Below, piece by piece: positions 28,849 to 38,181 of a stretch of DNA of 64,000 nt. The translations under genes and the position numbers were made by a program. This stretch comes from Stutzerimonas nitrititolerans (GTDB taxonomy: Bacteria; Pseudomonadota; Gammaproteobacteria; Pseudomonadales; Pseudomonadaceae): the NCBI RefSeq assembly GCF_003696285.1, contig NZ_RFFL01000008.1, forward strand, positions 1 to 64,000, read 5' to 3'. Under the pieces are notes generated by a model. The model had not been told where the DNA came from. It made no database searches and worked only from the letters and a program-made list of their open reading frames with translations. Position 1 is the stretch's first letter. Each line of letters opens with the position of its first letter.

Positions 28849-28945
28849 GCGAAGGATTGACGGAGTTATTTACCTTTCAGCTGGCTAGCTTCATAGCACT
28901 CTTCACTTTCTCCGGCGTAGCCTTCAATCGCTCAAGGTAAGCACC

Positions 28946-29512
28946 ATGCAGCTAACGACACTCCTCATTCCCACCTATACCCAAATGCTCAAAACCCTCT
29001 CCGGCTGGCTGAAGAAGGCGCAGGATCAGCTACCAGAAGTTGAGGCGCAGGCGTTGTTATCCGTGCGGCTGGCGCCCGATATGTTTCCGCTGTCGACCCA
29101 GATTCGCTTTGCCTGCGTGCAGGCGCGCGAGGCCATGTGCCGGCTGAGAGGAGAGGCGTTTCCGGATGCCATCAACGAGCTGCTGGACGAGGGGCGACAG
29201 GCTGGTGAGCGGCCAGGCTCGCTTGCCGATGCCTATGCCCGGATCGATGAAACGGTCGTGCTGCTCGACGGCCTCACCGCCGATGCGCTGGATGTGAACG
29301 CGGACAAGCCAATCGCCCACGAGCTGGCAAACGGGATGATTTTCGACCTGACCGCGGAGCAGTACGCCCGTGACTGGACGCTGGCGCAGTTCTATTTTCA
29401 CGTGATGACCGCTTACTCGATATTGCGTAAGGAAGGGATCGAGCTGGGCAAGGCGGACTACGTGGCGCACATGCTGCCTTACCTTCGTCCGGAAACCATT
29501 CCGAAGGGGTAG
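28946..29512 (+). CDS. DUF1993 (DinB-like) family protein
   Basis: This is a 188-residue all-helical protein of the DUF1993 family, related to DinB-like four-helix bundles; the signature stretches are MFPLSTQIRFACVQAREAMCRL and NGMIFDLTAEQYARDWTLAQFYFH. The start is preceded by AAGG at 8 bases. Its GC content returns to the chromosomal norm. No activity is established for the family. Confidence 0.8.
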   Translation: MQLTTLLIPTYTQMLKTLSGWLKKAQDQLPEVEAQALLSVRLAPDMFPLSTQIRFACVQAREAMCRLRGEAFPDAINELLDEGRQAGERPGSLADAYARIDETVVLLDGLTADALDVNADKPIAHELANGMIFDLTAEQYARDWTLAQFYFHVMTAYSILRKEGIELGKADYVAHMLPYLRPETIPKG

Positions 29513-29534
29513 CGAGGTAGCCTGAACGTAACGC

Positions 29535-29629
29535 GTGGAAAAGGCTTCGCCGTTTTCCACCCTACCAATGCGCGGTATCGGCAGAAGGGCGCGGAGTGGC
29601 GTAGGGTGGACAACGCTGCGCTTGTCCAC
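29535..29629. repeat. Two GTGG-hairpin repeats
   Basis: Two intergenic hairpins: GTGGAAAA-GGC-TTC-GCC-G-TTTTCCAC (29535-29560, followed by CCTACC) and GTGGACAA-CGCTGCGC-TTGTCCAC (29606-29629, preceded by GTAGG). They belong to the hairpin family also seen near 32.0, 34.4, 42.6-42.8 and 59.4 kb, and the two lie in opposite orientation. Confidence 0.75.
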
Positions 29630-29762
29630 AATGCGAATCGACGGGCAGGGCATGTGGTTGGCGAAACGCTCGCGGGTTCGGGGCGTCCAACCGAGATGCC
29701 GTGCCCGAGCGGTCGTATTCGAGAATGACGCCCGCCCACCTCGCCACAAAGCAGACTTCCCC

Positions 29763-31598
29763 ATGCTGTTCCGCCGTTTCGAAAACCTGATCGATGTCTT
29801 CAAGCCCAGCCCGGACGTTGCGCCGCCCGCCGGGATGCTGCGCTTCTACGCCCATTACCTGAAGCAGGTCTGGCCGTTGATGACGGCCGTGCTGGTGGTC
29901 GGCTTCTTCGCGGCGGTGATCGAGGTGGCGCTGTTCAGCTTCCTCGGGCAGTTGATCGATATGGCCCAGGCGACCGATGACGCGCGGACGTTTTTCGCCG
30001 AGCACCGCAACGAGCTGCTGTGGATGGCGGTGGTGGCGCTGATTATCCGGCCTCTGGTGTTCGGCCTGCACAACCTGCTCACCCATCAGGCGATCAATCC
30101 GGGGCTGACCAACCTGATCCGCTGGCAGAACCACCGCTACGTGCTCAAGCAGAGCCTGAACTTCTTCCAGAACGACTTTGCCGGGCGCATCGCCCAGCGC
30201 GTGATGCAGACCGGGCCGTCGCTGCGTGATTCGGCCATGCAGGTGATCGATGCGTTGTGGCATGTGGTGGTCTATGCCGGCAGCGCGCTGTATCTGTTCG
30301 CCGCCGCGGACCTGCGTTTGATCGTGCCGTTGCTGCTGTGGATCGTCGGTTACAGCGCTGCGCTCTGGTATTTCGTGCCGCGTATCCGCGCGCGTTCGGC
30401 GGCGGCATCTGCGGCGCGTTCGAAGGTGATGGGGCGGGTGGTCGACGGTTACAGCAACGTCGCCACGCTCAAGCTGTTCGCCCATTCGAAGGAGGAAGAA
30501 AGCTACGCACGCGAGGCCATGCAGGAGCTGCTCGGCAAGTTCCGCCTGCAGTCGCGCGTCATCACCAGCCTGGATTTCCTGATCACCTGTATGAACGGCC
30601 TGCTGATCGTCGGCACCGGCGCGCTGGCGCTGTGGCTGTGGAGCGAGGCGCTGATCAGCACCGGCGCCATCGCCCTGGCGCTGGGCCTGGTGATTCGCAT
30701 CAACAACATGGCCGAGTGGATCATGTGGGTGGTCAACGGCATCTTCGAGAACGTCGGCACCGTGCAGGACGGCATGAAGAGCATCGTCCGGCCGCGTGAC
30801 GTGCTCGACCCCGAGGACGCCAGGCCGCTCAAGGTGGAGCAGGGCGGCGTGCGCTTCGACGACGTGCATTTCCACTACGGCAAGCAGGGCGGGGTGATCA
30901 GCGGGTTGACCATCGATATTCACCCAGGCGAGAAGATCGGCCTGGTCGGGCCATCGGGTGCGGGCAAGTCGACGCTGGTCAACCTGCTGCTGCGCCTCTA
31001 TGACTTGGAAAGCGGGCGCATCCTCATCGACGGCCAGAATGTCGCCGAGGTCAGCCAGGAGAGCCTGCGCGCCAATATCGGCGTGGTCACTCAGGACACA
31101 TCGCTGCTGCACCGTTCGATCCGCGACAACCTGCGCTATGGCAAGCCCGACGCCGGCGAGGAAGAACTCTGGGCTGCCGCGCGTAAGGCCCGCGCCGACG
31201 CGTTCATCAAGACCCTGGACGACAGCCAGGGCGGCCTGGGCTTCGAGGCCATGGTCGGCGAGCGCGGCGTGAAGCTCTCCGGTGGGCAGCGTCAGCGCAT
31301 CGCCATCGCCCGGGTGCTGCTCAAGGATGCGCCGATTCTTGTGTTGGACGAAGCCACCTCGGCGCTGGATTCGGAGGTCGAGGCGGCAATTCAGGAGAGC
31401 CTGGATACCCTGATGGAAGGCAAGACGGTGATCGCCATCGCGCACCGGCTGTCGACCATTGCGCGCATGGATCGGCTGGTGGTGATCGACAAGGGCCAGG
31501 TGATCGAGGCCGGCACCCACGCCGAGCTGATCGCCCGCGGCGGCCTCTATGCGCGTCTGTGGCAGCACCAGACGGGTGGCTTTGTCGGGGTGGATTGA
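29763..31598 (+). CDS. ABC exporter, fused membrane and ATP-binding domains
   Basis: This 611-aa half-transporter is expected to work as a homodimer in the inner membrane. The transmembrane domain covers about residues 1-330 (six helices) and the ATPase domain about 360-600, with Walker A GPSGAGKST, signature LSGGQRQR and Walker B LVLDEATSALD. It resembles lipid or multidrug exporters of the MsbA/MdlB type, but the substrate cannot be read from sequence. It is similar in layout and motifs to the second exporter near 41 kb. The ATG has no strong ribosome-binding site. Confidence 0.85.
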   Translation: MLFRRFENLIDVFKPSPDVAPPAGMLRFYAHYLKQVWPLMTAVLVVGFFAAVIEVALFSFLGQLIDMAQATDDARTFFAEHRNELLWMAVVALIIRPLVFGLHNLLTHQAINPGLTNLIRWQNHRYVLKQSLNFFQNDFAGRIAQRVMQTGPSLRDSAMQVIDALWHVVVYAGSALYLFAAADLRLIVPLLLWIVGYSAALWYFVPRIRARSAAASAARSKVMGRVVDGYSNVATLKLFAHSKEEESYAREAMQELLGKFRLQSRVITSLDFLITCMNGLLIVGTGALALWLWSEALISTGAIALALGLVIRINNMAEWIMWVVNGIFENVGTVQDGMKSIVRPRDVLDPEDARPLKVEQGGVRFDDVHFHYGKQGGVISGLTIDIHPGEKIGLVGPSGAGKSTLVNLLLRLYDLESGRILIDGQNVAEVSQESLRANIGVVTQDTSLLHRSIRDNLRYGKPDAGEEELWAAARKARADAFIKTLDDSQGGLGFEAMVGERGVKLSGGQRQRIAIARVLLKDAPILVLDEATSALDSEVEAAIQESLDTLMEGKTVIAIAHRLSTIARMDRLVVIDKGQVIEAGTHAELIARGGLYARLWQHQTGGFVGVD

Positions 31599-31707
31599 GG
31601 GCTGGCGCGAGGTCGAGCCCGCCTGCGCGCCGAACGCGCTGAACCCTTGGCCGCAGCGCCCACTCGTACCTCTTAGCCGCAGCCATTTACCTGAGAGGGA
31701 GACCGCC

Positions 31708-32001
31708 ATGACCGATAGACAAGCCACCGTCCGCCAGGACGCCGCGCAGCAGCGCTATGAGTTGTGGGTCGAAGACAAGCCCCTCGGCTTCGCCGCGTAC
31801 AGCGAGCAGGGCGAGCAGATGGTCTTCACCCATACCGAGGTCGACCCCAGCCTGTCGGGGCAGGGGCTGGGCAGTGTGCTCGCCAAGGGTGCGCTGGAGG
31901 ATGCGCGGCGGCGCGGCAAGCGCGTGGTGCCGCAGTGCGAGTTCATCGCCAAGTACATCGAGCGGCACGAGGAATGGCAGGACCTGGTCGATCCGGCCTG
32001 A
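31708..32001 (+). CDS. Small GNAT-like N-acetyltransferase (YjdJ/Acetyltransf_CG type)
   Basis: The 97-residue protein carries the short GNAT core (MVFTHTEVDPSLSGQGLGSVLAKGAL, with the acetyl-CoA loop QGLGSVL) and the typical ending VPQCEFIAKYIERHEEWQDLV. The family is compact and lacks the N-terminal GNAT strands; its substrate is unknown. The ATG follows GAGAGGGA. Confidence 0.85.
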   Translation: MTDRQATVRQDAAQQRYELWVEDKPLGFAAYSEQGEQMVFTHTEVDPSLSGQGLGSVLAKGALEDARRRGKRVVPQCEFIAKYIERHEEWQDLVDPA

Positions 32002-32034
32002 CGAGCCGTTATCACTGGGCAACACGGACACACC

Positions 32035-32052
32035 GGTGGGCTTCAGCCCACC
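32035..32052. repeat. GGTGGGC hairpin repeat
   Basis: A perfect 7-bp stem with a TTCA loop (GGTGGGC-TTCA-GCCCACC) lies 33 bases after the acetyltransferase stop. It is a member of the same GTGG...CCAC hairpin family with another stem sequence. Confidence 0.6.
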
Positions 32053-32166
32053 AACCCGCTACCTGGCGTGCCGGCGTAAGAATCAGGTTGCGGTCGTCCC
32101 GGCGGTCAGAACGACGTTCTTATCGAGTGATCGCGGCTGCGGCCTGGCTCATCAGAGGGCAATCGC

Positions 32167-32571
32167 GTGGATGGTCGAGAGTTTGTCTGGGCGCATTTCA
32201 AGCTCAATGCCGAGCAGCGTCTGCGTGGCTTCAACTTCTTCGTGGTGCTGGCCATCTTTGCCGATGGCGGTGTGCTGGCGGCTCTGCAGCGGGGCTTCTC
32301 GCCGGGGCTGCTGATTCTGCTGGGCGCCTTCACCGTCTTGCTGGCGCAGGTGTTCTGGCTGGTGGATGCGCGCAGTCGGCAGCTGCTGGAACTGACCATC
32401 GCGGCGCTCAAGGAGATGGAAGCCGAGTTTCCCGAAAGCCACCGGCTGTTCGCCGCCGATGCCCTGGGGCAAAGCCGGGTCATCAGCTACACCTTCGCGA
32501 TTCGCTCGCTGCTGCTGGCGCAGATGGGTTTCGGCCTTGGCGTGGTCGGTTATGGGCTCTACCAGTGGTGA
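32167..32571 (+). CDS. Hypothetical integral membrane protein
   Basis: The 134-residue protein has three hydrophobic segments (about 23-38, 45-66 and 112-133) separated by a charged helix rich in Glu (LTIAALKEMEAEFPES). The ATG follows AGAGGG. No family is recognised. Confidence 0.6.
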   Translation: MDGREFVWAHFKLNAEQRLRGFNFFVVLAIFADGGVLAALQRGFSPGLLILLGAFTVLLAQVFWLVDARSRQLLELTIAALKEMEAEFPESHRLFAADALGQSRVISYTFAIRSLLLAQMGFGLGVVGYGLYQW

Positions 32572-32688
32572 GCGCGCAGCGTGGCCATGCGGGCAAGCGC
32601 GTCACCCGTCGATGTCTGCGCTGCGCTGCGCGGCCGAACGCTAGCGGCGGGTGGCCGGTCGTTATTAGCAACCACTGGGAGAATGACG

Positions 32689-33192
32689 ATGACGACTTCG
32701 AGCAATCTTTTATGGGCGGCGCTGGCAATCGGAGCGGTGACGGGCATGCGCAGCATGTTGTCGCCGGCGCTGGTCAGTCGGGCGCTGAGCGAGCGCGATG
32801 ATCTGGACGGAGCGGGCGAGGCTGCGCAGCTGCTGACCTCGGACTCGGCGCAGACATTTCTGCCAGTGCTCGCGGCCGGCGAGATGCTTGGCGACAAGAT
32901 GCCGTTCGCCCCGGACCGCACCATCGTTCCGTCGATGATGTTCCGTGCACTTTCGGGTGGTGTGAGTGCTGCGGCGTTGGCGGGTGTGCGGCGTGAGCCG
33001 ATGCTGGTGCCGGCACTGATCGGTGCGACCGCGGCGCTGATCGCCGCCAAGATCGGGCTGACCCTGCGCAAGCCCTATCAACCCAGGCCGCTGGTCAACG
33101 CGGCGCTCGGTCTGGCCGAGGAAGGCCTGGCGCTGACGGTGGGTCGCGCCGGGCTGCGTCAGGCGTTGAACGACCAGCGGGGCGGTCGCTAG
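32689..33192 (+). CDS. DUF4126 family membrane protein
   Basis: The 167-residue protein has the DUF4126 pattern: an N-terminal helix with AIGAVTGMRSMLSPALVSR, the conserved LAAGEMLGDKMPFAPDRT loop and the small-residue helices after it. The second of two ATGs was chosen because GGGAG sits 7-8 bases ahead of it. Members are predicted inner-membrane proteins without known function. Confidence 0.78.
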   Translation: MTTSSNLLWAALAIGAVTGMRSMLSPALVSRALSERDDLDGAGEAAQLLTSDSAQTFLPVLAAGEMLGDKMPFAPDRTIVPSMMFRALSGGVSAAALAGVRREPMLVPALIGATAALIAAKIGLTLRKPYQPRPLVNAALGLAEEGLALTVGRAGLRQALNDQRGGR

Positions 33193-33248
33193 AGCGGCGC
33201 CCGAGCGCAACGTAGGGCTTGGCCCGCCGGGACGATATTCGCGGATGG

Positions 33249-33310
33249 TGGTGGGCTGCAGCTCACACCGGCGAAGTTCGCATGGATGGCGGTGAGCTGC
33301 AGCCCATCCC
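33249..33310. repeat. Paired GGGCTGCAGC hairpin-like repeats
   Basis: GGTGGGCTGCAGCTCACACC is followed about 30 bases later by GGATGGCGGTGAGCTGCAGCCCATCC. The two copies are inverted relative to each other and share the GCTGCAGC core. They look like diverged members of the GTGG hairpin family in the gap between convergent genes. Confidence 0.5.
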
Positions 33311-33375
33311 GGGTTTCGGAGCGACGCGCAATGACCATGGGCCGCATCGCGCGGCCCGTGGTTGCAGCGGCAAGG

Positions 33376-34212
33376 TCAGCTCGGTCGCTGGATCACGCAG
33401 ATGCGGTCACGGCACAAGCCCGCTTCACGGGTGCCGACGCCCGGTGCCACTTCGAGGCTTTCGGTGCCGACCCCATGACCGGTAATACCCGCACCAGTCG
33501 GGGCGCTGGTGGCGGCAGTTTCCGGGTAGTCAGTGCCGGCGCGCTTGGCTGCGCTGCCGATGTCGTAGCGCCCGGTGTCGGCGGAGCTGCGGTCGGCGTA
33601 GTCGGTCGGCTCGGACGTGAATCCGCCAACCTCGGTAGTCGCTCGCTTTCCGGTGCCTTCACCGAATCGCTCGCTGGTCGATTGCAGCCCGGCACCGGTA
33701 GTGGCCGTGGTGCCGGCAGCCGAACCCGTACCGGGCTTGGTGAAGTGTTTGTCGAGATGACTGTCGCCGCCGGTTGCTCCCGCATAAGGGCTGCTCGGGC
33801 CTGGATAGCCGTCGGCCGTGCCCGTACCGCCACGCTCATTGATGTCGATGGCACCGTTGTACTCCAGTGCGTCGCGTGCTTTTGCCAGCTGATCCTCGTC
33901 GTCGACGTCCACGGCGATCACCAGCGCGCCGCGACGCACGGCGTCCGGATAGGCGTGGGCGTACGGGCGATGCTCTTCATGCGGCTCCTGGCCGAACAGC
34001 GATTTGAAGAAGTGCGCGACCCTGGACTCGTGATGCGTGCGATCCAGAGGGCTGTCGGTGGTGGTATAGGGGGCATCGTAGGCGTGGATGTCCGCGGTTT
34101 CGGCGCCCACGGCATGTATCTGCTCCCGAGGAATGCCCCGCGCCATCAGGTCTCCACGGGTGCGGTTGGCGTCGGTCAGCGTTGCGAACGCTGCTACCAG
34201 GGTATGTCTCAT
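33376..34212 (-). CDS. YflT-type general stress domain protein with low-complexity tail
   Basis: The first about 125 of 278 residues resemble the YflT-like heat-induced stress domain (MRHTLVAAFATLTDANRTRGDLMARG...RRGALVIAVDVDDEDQLAKARDALE). The remaining 150 residues are rich in Thr, Gly, Ala and Ser and are probably disordered. It may respond to desiccation or osmotic stress; this is inference from the family and from neighbours. The start follows a GAGGTGAATC-type ribosome-binding site. Confidence 0.7.
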   Translation of the reverse strand: MRHTLVAAFATLTDANRTRGDLMARGIPREQIHAVGAETADIHAYDAPYTTTDSPLDRTHHESRVAHFFKSLFGQEPHEEHRPYAHAYPDAVRRGALVIAVDVDDEDQLAKARDALEYNGAIDINERGGTGTADGYPGPSSPYAGATGGDSHLDKHFTKPGTGSAAGTTATTGAGLQSTSERFGEGTGKRATTEVGGFTSEPTDYADRSSADTGRYDIGSAAKRAGTDYPETAATSAPTGAGITGHGVGTESLEVAPGVGTREAGLCRDRICVIQRPS

Positions 34213-34433
34213 GATTCACCTCACGTTGTGTTGAACAACCGGGTATGCAGAGCGCTGCGTTTATCCGCACGACGACGCGCCATCGGTGGATGACAGGCAG
34301 CCAAAAGCTGCGCTCATGAAACTTGGGTGTGCGGCTATTGCCAGAGTTCAGCACGGTAGGATCGGCGGTCGCAGCGATGAGTGCGGGATGCCTGACACGC
34401 AGTGTCTGTCGAGCGGATTTGAGATGTGATGAA

Positions 34434-34460
34434 GGGTGGAAAGCGTTGCCGTTTCCACCC
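34434..34460. repeat. GTGG-hairpin repeat, possible terminator of yghU
   Basis: The stem GGGTGGAAA/TTTCCACCC lies immediately after the leftward yghU stop. It belongs to the covarying hairpin family and could end yghU transcripts, although there is no T-run. Confidence 0.6.
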
Positions 34461-34468
34461 TGCGAGGC

Positions 34469-35314
34469 TCAGTCGAGATCAGACGCCTGGTGGCGCTCGG
34501 GCGCCTGTTCCGATTCCTCACCCCAGCTGCGGTTGACCTTGCGGCCGCGAATCACCGCGGGGCGGGCGGCGATCTCGGCGGCCCAGCGTTGCACGTGCCG
34601 GTAATCCTGCACGGAGAGGAATGCCGCTGCCTCGTACAGCTCGCCGAGGGCGAGGGCGCCGTACCAAGGCCAGATGGCCATGTCGGCGATGCTGTAGTCG
34701 TCACCGGCGATGAAACGGCGCTCGGCCAACTGGCGATCGAGTACGTCGAGCTGGCGCTTGGCTTCCATGGCATAGCGGTTGATCGGGTATTCGTACTTCT
34801 CCGGCGCATAGGCGTAGAAATGCCCGAAGCCGCCGCCAAGGAAGGGCGCCGAGCCCATCTGCCAGAACAGCCAGTTCAGAGTTTCGGTGCGCGCGCGGGT
34901 TTCGCTGGGCAGGAAGGCGCCGAATTTTTCCGCGAGGTACACCAGGATCGAGCCGGACTCGAATACCCGTAGCGGCTCGCCGTCGACGCTGTGGTCGGCC
35001 AATGCCGGAATCTTGGAGTTGGGGTTGATCTCGACGAAGCCGCTGCCGAACTGGTCGCCGTCACCGATGCTGATCAGCCAGGCGTCGTACTCGGCGCCGG
35101 CATGGCCGAGGGCGAGCAGCTCCTCGAGCATGATGCTGACCTTCACGCCGTTGGGGGTGGCCAGCGAATAGAGCTGCAGCGGATGCCTGCCCACCGGCAG
35201 TGCCTTTTCCTCGCGCGCGCCGGCGGTGGGGGCGTTGATGCTGGCGAACTTGCCGCCCGAGGGTGCGTCATGTGTCCAGACCTTCGGTGGAACGTAGGGG
35301 GTGGTGTCGCTCAT
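34469..35314 (-). CDS. yghU: YghU-type glutathione S-transferase
   Basis: The 281-residue protein belongs to the nu-class GST group of E. coli YghU/YfcG, which have disulfide-bond reductase activity with glutathione. The family stretch SLATPNGVKVSIMLEELLALG, the glutathione-site NPNSKIPALADH and FESGSILVYLAEKFG, and the C-terminal helical domain (FLGGGFGHFYAYAP...) are present. The ATG is preceded by GAGGAAATG. It is likely part of oxidative or thiol stress defence. Confidence 0.9.
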   Translation of the reverse strand: MSDTTPYVPPKVWTHDAPSGGKFASINAPTAGAREEKALPVGRHPLQLYSLATPNGVKVSIMLEELLALGHAGAEYDAWLISIGDGDQFGSGFVEINPNSKIPALADHSVDGEPLRVFESGSILVYLAEKFGAFLPSETRARTETLNWLFWQMGSAPFLGGGFGHFYAYAPEKYEYPINRYAMEAKRQLDVLDRQLAERRFIAGDDYSIADMAIWPWYGALALGELYEAAAFLSVQDYRHVQRWAAEIAARPAVIRGRKVNRSWGEESEQAPERHQASDLD

Positions 35315-35539
35315 GGCATTTCCTCGATGGGTTGGAGCGGCGGGGCGCTGGCGATCTGCCGCGCGCGATGCCGATGCGGGTCCCGTTTGGATCAGGCGTC
35401 GATCCACAAGCCTGCCATTTTCCATGGCGTGAAGTCGATGCCGGTGGCCGTTTCGTCAGGCTGGAAGGGGGGAGAGCACGAGGAAGGCGGATCGGTAAAG
35501 CCAGGAAAGGTGCGATCCGTGCACCATTGCCGGACTGCG

Positions 35540-36592
35540 CTAGCTGGCCAGTGCGGTGGGCGTTTTCTTTTCCGGGGTCGGTTCGGCGTAGCCGCGAGGG
35601 TTGTTGCTCTGCCAGCGCCAGGCGTCGGCGAGCATGCTGATCAGGTCGCGTTCGGCGCGCCAGCCGAGCTCCTGCCAGGCCTTGCCCGGATCGGACCAGC
35701 ACTGAGCGATATCGCCCGCGCGGCGTGGCTTGATCACGTGCGGCAGGGGCCGGCCGGTGACCTCCTCGAAGGCGGTGATCATTTCGCGCACCGAGTGACC
35801 CTTGCCGGTGCCGAGGTTCCACACCGAGACGCCACGTACCGCCTCGAGCCGCTCCAGGGCTTTCAGATGGCCTTTCACCAGATCCACCACGTGGATGTAG
35901 TCACGAATGCCGGTGCCATCGGGCGTCGGGTAGTCGGCGCCGTAGACGCTCAGCTGCCTGCGCCGCCCGACCGCGACCTGAAGCATGTACGGCAGCAGGT
36001 TGTTGGGTACGCCATTGGGGTCTTCGCCGATCAGCCCCGATTCGTGGGCGCCGATCGGGTTGAAGTAGCGCAGCAGGCCGATGGACCAGCGCGGGTCGGA
36101 CTCGGCCAGGCCCTTGAGCACGCTCTCGGCCATCAGCTTGGACTGGCCGTAGGGATTGGTCGGCACGCCGGTGGGACGGTCCTCGGTGATGGGCATCATC
36201 GGCGACTCGCCGTAGACCGTGGCCGAGGAGCTGAACACCAGCCGGAACACGCCCGCCTCGGCCATCGCCTGGCACAGCGCGATGCTGCCGCTGACATTGG
36301 TTTCGTAGTAGCGCAGCGGTTCGCGCACGCTTTCGCCCACGGCCTTGAGCCCGGCGAAGTGCATCACCGCGCGGATGGGATAGGAAGCGAACAGCGCGGC
36401 CAGCAGCGAGCGGTTGCGCACGTCGCCCTTGACGAACTGCAGCGGTCGTCCCGCCAGCTGTTCGACGCGATCGAGCGCGATCCTGGAACTGTTGCAAAGA
36501 TTGTCCAGAACGAGCACTTCCTCGCCTGCCAGAAGTAGCTCCAGTACTGCGTGGGAGCCGATGTATCCCGCTCCGCCGGTCACCAGAATCAT
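35540..36592 (-). CDS. galE: UDP-glucose 4-epimerase
   Basis: This enzyme interconverts UDP-glucose and UDP-galactose. The 350-aa extended SDR has GGAGYIG (6-12) for NAD, the SSSATVYG block and the catalytic pair Tyr148/Lys152 in YGQSK. The start has GGAGG 9 bases before it. It diverges from the glycosyltransferase-glf operon, and its product UDP-galactose is the substrate of the mutase encoded there, so the two transcription units very likely form one pathway. Confidence 0.94.
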   Translation of the reverse strand: MILVTGGAGYIGSHAVLELLLAGEEVLVLDNLCNSSRIALDRVEQLAGRPLQFVKGDVRNRSLLAALFASYPIRAVMHFAGLKAVGESVREPLRYYETNVSGSIALCQAMAEAGVFRLVFSSSATVYGESPMMPITEDRPTGVPTNPYGQSKLMAESVLKGLAESDPRWSIGLLRYFNPIGAHESGLIGEDPNGVPNNLLPYMLQVAVGRRRQLSVYGADYPTPDGTGIRDYIHVVDLVKGHLKALERLEAVRGVSVWNLGTGKGHSVREMITAFEEVTGRPLPHVIKPRRAGDIAQCWSDPGKAWQELGWRAERDLISMLADAWRWQSNNPRGYAEPTPEKKTPTALAS

Positions 36593-36996
36593 TAATTCGT
36601 ACCTCCGCAATGCTGTTTTATGGACGCGCGAGGAACAGGTCGCAGCTGGCCGCAGATGCGGCGCCGCAAAGCGTCTCCGAAGTGAGGTCGGCCTGCCGGA
36701 TCGCGCGAAAAACAGGCTGCGCGCAGCGCTCAGGGGACCGAGTAGAAAACAGGCGTCCTGAAGTAGGGACGGGCAAGGTGCGGCCAAGTTCAACCCAGCC
36801 GATGACGGGTGTTCCGCACGCCGGACACGGGGGAACCGCGGGTTGCATCGCGCCGTCCATAGCCGGCGAACGGTGTGCTCGAAAACGAACTAATGGCCGC
36901 GCCGTACGCCTTATATGTTGCGCAGGGCAGCGCCGAATTCACGCGCGATGCAGCGGATGGGACGCTGGCCGCACCGCCACCCGTACCGAGGTTCTC
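36593..36996. other. Divergent promoter region between galE and the glycan operon
   Basis: About 400 bases separate the two start codons. An AT-rich patch TTATAT at 36911-36916 is the only -10-like sequence I noticed on the plus strand. A frame open through the region on the plus strand has no family-like sequence before the glycosyltransferase start and is not considered coding. Confidence 0.4.
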
Positions 36997-38181
36997 ATGA
37001 GCTGGGCAGGCCCCTTCCAGTACGAGATTGGCAAATCCCCCGACAAGTCGGCCGAGCCGGCCGAAGTGGTCTTCGACGAGCAGATCCCGACACTGCTGTG
37101 TCTGTCCCACCTGCGCTGGAGCTTCGTCTATCAGCGCCCGCAGCACCTGATGTCGCGCTTCGCCCGGGACTTCAACGTGCTGTTCTGCGAAGAGCCGATC
37201 CCCACCGAAGACGCCCAGCCCTGGCTGGAGGTGCGCCCCGAGGAGAACGGTGTGCAGGTGCTGATCCCGCACCTGCCGGCCGGCTGCGAAGGCGAGGCGG
37301 CCGAGCGGGTGCAGCGCAACCTGCTCGACGGTTACCTGGCCAAGCTCGGGGTCAACGAGCTGCTGCTCTGGTACTACACGCCGATGAGCCTGGCCTTTTC
37401 GGATCACCTCAAGCCGAAGCTGACCGTCTACGACTGCATGGACGAGCTGTCCGCCTTCCACGGCGCGCCCCCCAAGCTGATCGAGCGCGAGCTGGAGCTG
37501 ATGCGCCGCGCCAACCTGGTGTTCACCGGCGGCCACAGCCTCTACGAGGCCAAGCGCAAGCATCACGACAACGCCCATCCGTTCCCCAGCAGCGTCGATG
37601 TCGAGCATTTCGCCGCCGCGCGGCGACCCCAGGCCGATCCACCGGATCAGGCCGAGATTCCCCGGCCACGCCTGGGCTTCTACGGGGTGATCGACGAACG
37701 GCTGGACCTGGCGCTGATCGCCAAGGTCGCCGCGCAACGGCCGGACTGGCAGATCGTGCTGATCGGGCCGGTGGTGAAGATCGACCCGGCCCTGTTGCCG
37801 CAACGCGACAACATTCATTACCTGGGCGCCAGGACCTATGACGAACTGCCGAGTTACCTGGCGGGCTGGGACGTGGCCATCATGCCCTTCGCGCTGAACG
37901 AGTCGACCCGCTTCATCAGCCCGACCAAGACGCCCGAATACCTGGCCGGCGGCCGCCCGGTGGTGTCCACGCCGATCACCGACGTGGTGCGCACCTACGG
38001 CGATACGGGGATCGTGCGTATCGCCGACAGCCCCGAGGCCTTCGTCGCCGCCACCGAAGCCGCCCTGGCCGACGCCGAGGACCGTGACGGCCTGCTGGCC
38101 AAGGCCGACGAGATCCTCGGCGACATGTCCTGGGATCACACCTGGAGCCTGATGAAGGAGAAGATGCAATGCGCGACATGA
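36997..38181 (+). CDS. Glycosyltransferase, GT-B fold
   Basis: The 394-residue cytoplasmic protein has the N-terminal motif RWSFVYQRPQHLMSRFARDFNVLFCEEP, and a C-terminal nucleotide-sugar domain with IGPVVKIDP, LGARTYDELPSYLAGWDVAIMPF and TPEYLAGGRPVVSTPI, as in family 1/4-like enzymes related to TuaH. Donor and acceptor are unknown; the adjacent glf suggests galactofuranose. The ATG follows GAGG at 5 bases. It overlaps glf by 13 bases. The upstream part of the longer open frame is not conserved sequence. Confidence 0.85.
   Translation: MSWAGPFQYEIGKSPDKSAEPAEVVFDEQIPTLLCLSHLRWSFVYQRPQHLMSRFARDFNVLFCEEPIPTEDAQPWLEVRPEENGVQVLIPHLPAGCEGEAAERVQRNLLDGYLAKLGVNELLLWYYTPMSLAFSDHLKPKLTVYDCMDELSAFHGAPPKLIERELELMRRANLVFTGGHSLYEAKRKHHDNAHPFPSSVDVEHFAAARRPQADPPDQAEIPRPRLGFYGVIDERLDLALIAKVAAQRPDWQIVLIGPVVKIDPALLPQRDNIHYLGARTYDELPSYLAGWDVAIMPFALNESTRFISPTKTPEYLAGGRPVVSTPITDVVRTYGDTGIVRIADSPEAFVAATEAALADAEDRDGLLAKADEILGDMSWDHTWSLMKEKMQCAT

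Noticed and set aside
29562-31727. Minus-strand open frame of 721 codons opposite the ABC exporter
   Set aside because: Its sequence is the Gln/His/Asp-rich complement of ABC motifs.
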